A stretch of 64,000 nt of DNA. It comes from an uncultured Leucobacter sp. (GTDB lineage Bacteria > Actinomycetota > Actinomycetes > Actinomycetales > Microbacteriaceae). Where the stretch lies: positions 1 to 64,000 of the forward strand of contig CALCJF010000033.1 of assembly GCA_937967375.1 (NCBI GenBank). The letters run 5' to 3'. Made by a program: the position numbers and the translations under genes. Every line of letters begins with the position of its first letter. Position 1 is the first letter of the stretch. Shown in pieces: positions 57,968 through 64,000 of the stretch. Under the pieces are notes generated by a model, which was not told where the DNA came from, did not search any database, and worked only from the letters and a program-made list of their open reading frames with translations.

Positions 57968-59083
57968 ATGACTTCAGAGAAGAACTCCGCAGTAACCCCA
58001 AAGCCTCCTGCGCGTGCATCCACCAAAGAATCACTTTCCAGTGTTGGTCTTTTGGGTTCGACGTTCGTTGTAGTGGTCGCCGGTGTGCTGTTGGCTGCCA
58101 ATGCGGTGCAGACCAAGGGCCTCGTGGCCGTCGCATCTCAGGCGGGGCAGGAAGTATTGCAGCATATCGGCTGGGCGTTTGGCGTCTACGTGCCAGTCCT
58201 GCTTAGCTTCTATGCGATTGTGCTTGGTGTAGAGCTTGCCACTCCGGAAGAGTCCACAAGACTGCGCAAAACACTGGGCCTCGTTGCTTTGGTCATGGCT
58301 GCATCCCTGCTGCCTGCCTTGCTGCTAATTGTCATATTCTGTATCGCAGAAACCAAGGGTGCGGGTGCTCTGGTGGTCGTACTCCCCGCCTCAGGTGTGG
58401 TGTTGTTCCTTGCGGTGCAACTTGGAGGATTTCTCGTCGATGAAGACTCCGTAAAATTGGCGAGGGCACTAGATGCCGAAGCTTTCGCTGCAGAACGACT
58501 ACGGGAATTCACCAGAACCGGGGAACGAGCAACGTGGTTTGTTTTCTCGGTTAACACTGCGGTAGCTTCTGGCCTAGCTACGGCACTAAGTTTGTTGCTG
58601 GCGCTGCTCTTGGGCGCAAATTTTACGTTCCAATCCTTGATCTGGCTAATGCTGTTGTTCGCGATGCTGGAAGCGCTCCTCTTCGTTGTCAGCTTGTTTC
58701 TTGTGACGTTGGGAGGAATCGCGGCTACCCGTGCGGGCAGGATCTGTGCAGAAGCCGTATTGCTTCTATTCTTGATGATTTTCCTGGCTTTGGCTGCCCG
58801 AGTCTTCTTCGCTGATGAAGGGACGACAGTCGGAGTTGCTCTGCTAACGATCTTCCTTTTCAGCTGTGCCTCGGTATTCTGGCCGCGCAGCCACTCGTCG
58901 CAATTTGTGCTGAATTGGAGTATTCGAGGTGCTGGCGCAGCCGTTGTGAAGAAGTACTTAGAAGGGTCCTTAGAGAGTGCAAATAAGCAGATTCTACGAC
59001 TTGCTCCAACTGCCAATCACGCAGCTTCTCCGACTCTTGGAGATCGGCTAAAGGCGGCGGTTTCGGCTTTCCGATCGATCTAG
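57968..59083 (+). CDS. Polytopic membrane protein, unrecognised
   Basis: A 371-residue protein started at ATG 57968, seven bases after TATGGT and without a ribosome site, so probably leaderless; the frame extends 32 codons upstream without a start signal. It has about eight membrane helices between residues 27 and 300. A cytoplasmic loop (about 160-190, VDEDSVKLARALDAEAFAAERL) lies in the middle, and a ~70-residue soluble C-terminus ends the protein. Codon use is more A/T-rich than in neighbours on its right. No family recognised. A role with the methyltransferase operon is possible but untested. Confidence 0.6.
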   Translation: MTSEKNSAVTPKPPARASTKESLSSVGLLGSTFVVVVAGVLLAANAVQTKGLVAVASQAGQEVLQHIGWAFGVYVPVLLSFYAIVLGVELATPEESTRLRKTLGLVALVMAASLLPALLLIVIFCIAETKGAGALVVVLPASGVVLFLAVQLGGFLVDEDSVKLARALDAEAFAAERLREFTRTGERATWFVFSVNTAVASGLATALSLLLALLLGANFTFQSLIWLMLLFAMLEALLFVVSLFLVTLGGIAATRAGRICAEAVLLLFLMIFLALAARVFFADEGTTVGVALLTIFLFSCASVFWPRSHSSQFVLNWSIRGAGAAVVKKYLEGSLESANKQILRLAPTANHAASPTLGDRLKAAVSAFRSI

Positions 59084-59216
59084 CATCAGGTCAGTCGAGA
59101 GATCAGACTCACGGCACACCTTACGAAACGGATGCGCTAGGGTGCCTCAGTGCCAGAATGAGAAGCATCACCCAGCTCGTCGTGCACCAACGCGACAGAC
59201 CCAGCAGGAGACAGAG

Positions 59217-60701
59217 ATGTCGACAGACGCCCCCGGCCAGATCCCCAGCCCGCAGAGCGCGAGCACGCCCGGAGCCCTCACCATCGAGCGAACCGGCATC
59301 GAAATCGTTCCCGAGTCCGATCGCACCGCGAAGCCGCGCGACCTGTTCTGGCCGTGGTTCGCCGCGAACGTCTCGGTCTTCGGCATGTCGTACGGCTCGT
59401 TCGTGCTCGGTTTCGGCATCTCATTCTGGCAGGCGACCGTCGTGTCGATCATCGGCATCGTCGTCTCGTTTCTGCTCTGCGGCCTCATCGCGATCGCCGG
59501 CAAACGCGGATCAGCGCCCACGATGGTGCTCTCGCGCGCCGCGTTCGGCGTGCACGGCCAGAAGGTGCCAGGCATCGTCTCGTGGCTCACGTCGATCGGC
59601 TGGGAGACCTTTCTCGCGATCATGGCGGTGCTCGCGACCGCGACCGTCATTACGCAACTCGGTGGTGACGGCGAGAGCATTGCACTGAGGATCATCGCAA
59701 CCGTCATCGTCGCCGCCCTCATCGTGGCGGCCTCCGTGCTCGGCTACCACACCATCATGAAGCTGCAGTCGCTGCTCACCTGGGTCACGGGTGCGGTGAC
59801 GATCCTCTACATCATCCTCGCGATCCCGCACATCGACCTCGCCGCCGTCGCATCGCTGCCGAGCGGCAGCATGGGCCAGGTGATCGGCGCGCTCGTCATG
59901 GTCATGACCGGCTTCGGCCTCGGCTGGATCAACATCGCCGCCGACTGGTCGCGCTACCAGAAGCGCACCGCCTCAGACGGCGCCATCGTCGCCTGGAACA
60001 CCATCGGTGGTGCCGCAGCCCCGGTGATCCTCGTGATCTTCGGCCTGCTGCTCGCCGGCTCAGACCCCGCGCTCGCCGCCGAGATCAGCTTCGATCCGGT
60101 CGGCGCGCTAGCCAAACTGCTGCCGGTGTGGGTGCTCGTGCCGTTCCTGCTGACCGCCGTGCTCGCGCTCGTCTCGGGCGCCGTGCTCGGCATCTACTCC
60201 TCGGGCCTCACCCTGATCAGCCTCGGCATCCGCATCGCGCGCCCCGCGGCAGCGGGCATCGACGGGCTCATTCTCACCCTTGGCACCATCTGGGTCGTGT
60301 TCGTCTCAGACGACTTTCTCGGCCCGTTCCAGAGCTTCCTCATCACCCTCGGCGTGCCCCTCGCCGCCTGGGCGGGCATTCTCATCGCAGACATTCTGCG
60401 CCGCCGCAAAGACTACGACGAGAACGCGCTCTTCGACGCGCGCGGCCGCTACGGCTCCTGGGACTGGGTCTCGATCGGCACCATGATCGTCGCCTCGATC
60501 ATCGGCTGGGGCTTCGTCGTCAACGGCTTTGCCGAAGCCGCCCCCTGGAACAACTGGCAAGGCTACCTGCTCGGCCTCGTCGGCGGCAAAGAGGGCGAGT
60601 GGGCCTACGCCAACCTCGGCGTCTTCTTCGCCCTCGTGCTCTCGTTCCTGGTGACCTGGTTCGCGCGCGCAGGCAAGATCCGGCAACAGGAGGCGGCATG
60701 A
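59217..60701 (+). CDS. NCS1-family purine/cytosine-type permease
   Basis: A 494-residue protein started at ATG 59217 after AGGAGACAG. About twelve membrane helices; the N-terminal RDLFWPWFAANVSVFGMSYG segment and GLGWINIAADWSRYQ are typical of NCS1 transporters, which import cytosine, allantoin, hydantoins, uracil or thiamine-like compounds with sodium or protons. The last codons overlap the isochorismatase-like gene, so imported compound and hydrolase probably belong to one route. Confidence 0.88.
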   Translation: MSTDAPGQIPSPQSASTPGALTIERTGIEIVPESDRTAKPRDLFWPWFAANVSVFGMSYGSFVLGFGISFWQATVVSIIGIVVSFLLCGLIAIAGKRGSAPTMVLSRAAFGVHGQKVPGIVSWLTSIGWETFLAIMAVLATATVITQLGGDGESIALRIIATVIVAALIVAASVLGYHTIMKLQSLLTWVTGAVTILYIILAIPHIDLAAVASLPSGSMGQVIGALVMVMTGFGLGWINIAADWSRYQKRTASDGAIVAWNTIGGAAAPVILVIFGLLLAGSDPALAAEISFDPVGALAKLLPVWVLVPFLLTAVLALVSGAVLGIYSSGLTLISLGIRIARPAAAGIDGLILTLGTIWVVFVSDDFLGPFQSFLITLGVPLAAWAGILIADILRRRKDYDENALFDARGRYGSWDWVSIGTMIVASIIGWGFVVNGFAEAAPWNNWQGYLLGLVGGKEGEWAYANLGVFFALVLSFLVTWFARAGKIRQQEAA

Positions 60702-61318
60702 CCGCCGCTGATTCAGCAGCGCCCGAGGCTCACGTTGCGGGGGCGAACATGAGTGCAAACGACGAGGATCGCCGGGCCTGGCTCGTGGTCATCGATCCGC
60801 AGGCGATCTTCGCCTCGCCCGACTCGGCCTGGGGCTCGCCCTTTTTCGCCGACGCCTTCGCGAACATCGAACGCCTCGCAAAGGCCGCGGGCGACCGCGT
60901 GCTCGTCACCCGCTGGCTGCCCACCGCCGACCGCAGCACGAGCTGGGGTGACTACTTCGAGGCGTGGCCGTTCGCCGACCAGCCTGCTGACGACCCGCTC
61001 TTCGATCTCGTGCCCGAGGCACGAGCGCTCTCAAAGCACCCGACGCTCGACCTGCCCACCTTCGGCAAGTGGGGCGACGAGCTCGAGCGCCGCATCGGGC
61101 GAGGCACCCCCGTCGTGCTGACCGGCATCTCGACCGACTGCTGCGTCATCTCGACCGCGCTCGCCGGTGCCGACGCGGGCGGCCGCATCACGATCGCCGC
61201 CGACGCCTGCGCCGGATCCTCGGCAGAAAACCACGAAGCCGCACTGAAAGTGATGGGTCTCTACCCGCCGCAGCTCGCGGTTGCAGACACTGACGCTTGC
61301 GTCGAGCTGCTTGGCTAG
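60698..61318 (+). CDS. Isochorismatase-like cysteine hydrolase
   Basis: A 206-residue protein starting in an ATGA overlap with the permease. The catalytic triad is visible: Asp in VVIDPQAIF, Lys in TFGKWGDELE and Cys in GISTDCCVIST. Members hydrolyse amides or ureido compounds such as nicotinamide, carbamoylsarcosine, biuret and ureidoacrylate. Coupling to an NCS1 permease points to a nucleobase- or hydantoin-derived amide. The first ~20 residues (up to GANM) are a disordered-looking extension; a later ATG at 60749 is an alternative start. Confidence 0.85.
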   Translation: MTAADSAAPEAHVAGANMSANDEDRRAWLVVIDPQAIFASPDSAWGSPFFADAFANIERLAKAAGDRVLVTRWLPTADRSTSWGDYFEAWPFADQPADDPLFDLVPEARALSKHPTLDLPTFGKWGDELERRIGRGTPVVLTGISTDCCVISTALAGADAGGRITIAADACAGSSAENHEAALKVMGLYPPQLAVADTDACVELLG

Positions 61319-61527
61319 AGGCACCGGCTGGCGAAGCAGCACTTGACCCTCGGGCAAAAGTCGCCGCGAGCGGCAGCAAAAGGGGTAAACCAAGGGGAAG
61401 ATGCGTGTATGCATCAGAATTTTGGTGTTACATTCTCTGGATACGGGGCCAGGTAGCGTCTCGAGTGTGCTGTTGCACCGGGCAACTCGACAGATGAGCA
61501 GCCGCCCGGGGTCTGGGGGAAGCTGCG

Positions 61528-62685
61528 ATGCGAGAAGATACCATTCGTCAAAAGATAACCGAGAGTTCAGACGCAGAACTTTGTCGTCTGATTCGTCAGC
61601 ATGCTGTCGATGATGGCAGCAACACAAGCCATCCTCTCGTCGCCGAAGCATTCGGTGAACTGTATTCAAGGCATCGCGAAGCCGCAATGTCGAATGCATA
61701 CCGGACGCTTGGCAACCGTGATGCAGCAGAAGACGCGGTCGCTGAGGCGTTCTCGAAGTGCCTGGGGGCACTACGTCGTGGTCTCGGCCCCAGCGAATCT
61801 TTTCTCGGCTATTTAATGGTCGCGGTGCGCACCGAAGCGTTACGCGGGTCGCGAATCGAACGCAGCACCGAATCGACTGCACCTGAGCTTCTGTTAGAGT
61901 CGCCCGAACTGGTCGCGAGATTGATCACCGAGGATCATGCGACCAGTCTCTCCGAGCGAGACCAGCTGGTGCGCGCCTTCACCGGACTTCCGGAGAATTG
62001 GCAGCAAGTGCTGCTGCTGGTTGAAGTTGACGACCTATCGATGGCCGAGGCGGCGGCGAGGATCGGCATGACGATTGCCGCGACCAACTCGCTGGCAGGT
62101 CGGGCGCGCGAGGGGTTGCGTGCGGCATATCTGCAGCAATACGCGGCTGTTGCCGCCCCAGAATGTGCGGGTAGTGCGGCTCAGCTGGCTCGCCTCGTGC
62201 GAGGTGGCCTTTCGTCCAAGCCGTTGCGGATGGCGAGGAGCCACACTGCAGAGTGCCCCGCCTGCAGCGAGCAGATGGCTCGACTCGCGCGCATCAATGA
62301 ACAGTTGAAGACTGTTCTTGGGCCGACTGCGGCGGTGGGAAGCGGCATCGGGGCCGGCGCCGCCATGGCGAGCGGAGCCGAACAAGGAACACGAGCAGCC
62401 ACTGCCTGGAAGACCGGAGTCGCTGCCGCAGTGGCCGTGGCGGCTGGGGTGACGATGTTTGCAATGTGGCCGGGGCCCGTCGAACCCATCACTTTGCCGA
62501 AGCCGATCAGCAAGGTAAGTCAGCCGACCCCCGCCGCGCAACCAGAACCTCAGTTTGCGCCGGCAGCGACGGAGGCGCCAGCGCCTGAACCTCAGCCTGT
62601 CACGCAAGAACCGCAGGCCGAGCCAACCTTGCTTCCCGCACCCTCTGAAGAGGACGCCTCGGCCAACTGGGTTCTCGTCGAGTAG
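61528..62685 (+). CDS. ECF sigma factor fused to zinc finger, membrane segment and Pro-rich tail
   Basis: A 385-residue protein with GGGGGAAG before its ATG. Residues ~40-110 are sigma region 2 (AYRTLGNRDAAEDAVAEAF) and ~140-200 sigma region 4 (LPENWQQVLLLVEVDDLSM). Residues 239-246 read H-T-A-E-C-P-A-C, the HxxxCxxC zinc motif normally found in separate anti-sigma factors. A membrane helix lies at ~296-314 (AAAVAVAAGVTMFAMWP), followed by an external Pro/Gln/Glu-rich tail. The sigma factor would thus be tethered to the membrane by its own anti-sigma-like part. It precedes an adhesin-like gene that it may control. Confidence 0.85.
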   Translation: MREDTIRQKITESSDAELCRLIRQHAVDDGSNTSHPLVAEAFGELYSRHREAAMSNAYRTLGNRDAAEDAVAEAFSKCLGALRRGLGPSESFLGYLMVAVRTEALRGSRIERSTESTAPELLLESPELVARLITEDHATSLSERDQLVRAFTGLPENWQQVLLLVEVDDLSMAEAAARIGMTIAATNSLAGRAREGLRAAYLQQYAAVAAPECAGSAAQLARLVRGGLSSKPLRMARSHTAECPACSEQMARLARINEQLKTVLGPTAAVGSGIGAGAAMASGAEQGTRAATAWKTGVAAAVAVAAGVTMFAMWPGPVEPITLPKPISKVSQPTPAAQPEPQFAPAATEAPAPEPQPVTQEPQAEPTLLPAPSEEDASANWVLVE

Positions 62686-62732
62686 CAGGCGGCCCAGCCG
62701 TCCAGTTTGAACTGCGCGCAGGTGCTGCGACA

Positions 62733-62752
62733 GAGAAACTAAAAAGTTTCTC
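62733..62752. promoter_or_regulatory. GAGAAACT palindrome between the sigma factor and adhesin genes
   Basis: GAGAAACT and AGTTTCTC flank AAAA, a perfect 8-bp inverted repeat, with another GAGAGAAAC at 62761-62769. It may be an operator for the surface-protein promoter or a weak terminator of the sigma gene. Confidence 0.5.
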
Positions 62753-62857
62753 GAATCCGCGAGAGAAACGCCCTCCTCTGAGGTCTTTACCTATTGAGGG
62801 ATGGGGAGCAACAGTGCAGAGGTGCACGCCCTCAAAGCTCTAATGGGAGGGTAACCA

Positions 62858-64000
62858 ATGAGAAACAAGTCTTTGCGTGCTGCACGGCACGCAAGAGAGA
62901 CGGTCAACGCGAGAAGCTGGTGGCAGCGTCTTGCTGCTGCGGGGTTGACGTTTACGCTCGCCTTTACTGTTGCACCGATGAGTGCAGCAGCGGCCGAAGA
63001 ACCAGCAGGCTCTGCGCAGAATTCAGCATCGGCAGGTGCCGATGGGCAACCGGGCGCTCAAGACATGCCTGCAGCAGAAGACGCAGCTGAGGATTCGCTC
63101 GTGGAGCCGGCTCCAGCTGACATCGGCGATCCCGACCCCGAGCTGCCCGATCTCGCGCTCGAGGTTCGCGTTAAGAACGACGGAACCGGTGATGGCGCGG
63201 GAGGCGCTTGGACAGGTGCGGGTAACTCCGATGACAATGCGGGCAATGACTCGGGCCCGAACAATGGCATCGTGCGTGTGAACGACACCGTCACGTACGA
63301 GGTCGAGTATGCGGTTCCTGACGGAACAGCAGAGAACGTGACTTTCACGTTGAAGTTTCCTAAGGGTATGGAGATCACCGAGGTTCCGGGGTTCTGCACG
63401 GGAACAGGTTCTGGCATCGCACCCGCGACTGCCGGGGAGCCCGCGCTGCCTCTGAGTGCGACCTCGATTGACGAGCTTGCAGAGCAGACACTTACCTGCA
63501 ACAGGGGTACGATCACCTCGGGCACAGACATCGTGGATGTCACGGTGCGCGTGCTGAACCTCGCTCATCAGGGTCAGTCGCTGCCACTGCTCTCGGCCGA
63601 GCTGACCGCCGACGCGCACAACGGTGCGGTCGCACCGGCGTTGCCGAGTGTGACCGCCTCGTCGCGGTTGATGTGGGACATCTCGAAGAACGGTGTCGCG
63701 CTGCAGGAGAACACCGGGTACCATTACGGTCCGATCAATACTCAGTGCCCCTGGAACACGGCGCGTACGTGCAAGCAGACCACCTACCATGTGCTGTTCT
63801 CTGCACCGGCCGGAGGCAAGGGTGCCATGCCGGCGATCGGTGACATCACCTTCACCGATGATCTCTCGCCCGCGGCGATGTATCCGTCGCTTTCCGGGGC
63901 CGACATCGATGCGATCGAGGCCGACCTGGACAAGTACGGTTCGCGAGTTTACAACGGCGCTACCGGGTACGGCGTTCCCGGCGCCAAGGCCACGGGCGTG
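62858..64000 (+). CDS. Secreted adhesin-like surface protein (3' partial)
   Basis: The ATG at 62858 follows GGGAGG; the frame is open to the window end, giving at least 381 residues. Residues 1 to ~48 are a long signal peptide: a basic start (MRNKSLRAARHARE), a hydrophobic core and an APMSAAAA cleavage region. An acidic Ala/Pro/Asp-rich segment follows, then a beta-rich region with DTVTYEVEYAVPDGTAENVTF, which resembles DUF11-type repeats, and a domain with Cys pairs (CPWNTARTC). Such proteins in actinobacteria are long wall-anchored adhesins. No C-terminus is visible, so the anchor is unknown. Control by the adjacent sigma factor is inferred. Confidence 0.75.
   Translation, partial: MRNKSLRAARHARETVNARSWWQRLAAAGLTFTLAFTVAPMSAAAAEEPAGSAQNSASAGADGQPGAQDMPAAEDAAEDSLVEPAPADIGDPDPELPDLALEVRVKNDGTGDGAGGAWTGAGNSDDNAGNDSGPNNGIVRVNDTVTYEVEYAVPDGTAENVTFTLKFPKGMEITEVPGFCTGTGSGIAPATAGEPALPLSATSIDELAEQTLTCNRGTITSGTDIVDVTVRVLNLAHQGQSLPLLSAELTADAHNGAVAPALPSVTASSRLMWDISKNGVALQENTGYHYGPINTQCPWNTARTCKQTTYHVLFSAPAGGKGAMPAIGDITFTDDLSPAAMYPSLSGADIDAIEADLDKYGSRVYNGATGYGVPGAKATGV

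Noticed and set aside
1..64000. CRISPR arrays, rRNA and tRNA genes
   Set aside because: No regularly spaced repeats and no convincing tRNA T-loop or acceptor pairing were found by eye.

Overview
The window reads as part of the chromosome of a high-GC actinobacterium, most likely a member of the Microbacteriaceae (Leucobacter-like). The reasons are strong G/C third-position bias in most genes, several apparently leaderless genes with a TANNNT hexamer 6 to 7 nt before the start codon, a compact type VII secretion-like locus, and a large secreted surface protein. The genus is an inference. No rRNA, tRNA or CRISPR array was seen.

1-11,630: a polymorphic-toxin and immunity island. It opens inside a large toxin gene whose C-terminus looks like a GH-E (HNH/EndoVII-fold) nuclease, followed at once by an ankyrin-type immunity gene. 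About 9 kb of small presumed immunity genes without matching toxins follow: an Imm33-like gene, five mosaic paralogs of one family (resembling DUF6301), two paralogs of a second unrecognised family, a two-domain DUF1851-like gene plus a broken copy of it, and a second ankyrin gene. A decayed IS3-family element (8,726-10,076) sits in the array, and an autoinhibited Fic protein closes it.

11,699-23,147: a plus-strand type VII-like locus: FHA protein, short single-pass protein with VDP-TG repeats, EccD-like membrane protein, a MinD-like protein without P-loop lysine, a three-ATPase EccC-like protein, and a second lysine-less MinD-like protein. Most of these genes overlap by 4 nt. An acyltransferase, a lipoprotein polysaccharide deacetylase and a membrane-anchored protein follow. 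This locus probably exports the toxins of the first region.

23,282-30,516 (minus strand): a CPBP protease and ABC exporter operon, then the complete riboflavin operon ribD-ribE-ribBA-ribH behind an FMN riboswitch.

30,661-52,991: a catabolic supercluster. It holds a fused-E1/E2 2-oxoacid dehydrogenase without E3, a VOC protein, a cyclase-family hydrolase, a ThDP-dependent acetolactate-synthase-like enzyme, an IclR regulator, two related zinc alcohol dehydrogenases, four SDRs, an LhgO-like flavoprotein, an iron alcohol dehydrogenase, an aldehyde dehydrogenase, a sugar-type ABC importer and a FadR-type GntR regulator. A shared ATTGTATCCAAT site lies upstream of both the E1/E2 operon and the importer operon, 12.5 kb apart. 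The substrate is unknown; an oxidised polyol or cyclitol is a reasonable guess.

53,036-59,083: a DUF1345 membrane protein, then an A/T-richer two-gene operon of possible defence function: an N6-adenine methyltransferase with a putative N-terminal 2H-phosphoesterase domain, and a GlnD/DUF294-like nucleotidyltransferase. Two unrecognised membrane proteins follow. 59,217-64,000 holds an NCS1 permease with an isochorismatase-like hydrolase, an ECF sigma factor fused to its own zinc finger, membrane segment and Pro-rich tail, and the start of a secreted adhesin-like protein that runs off the window.
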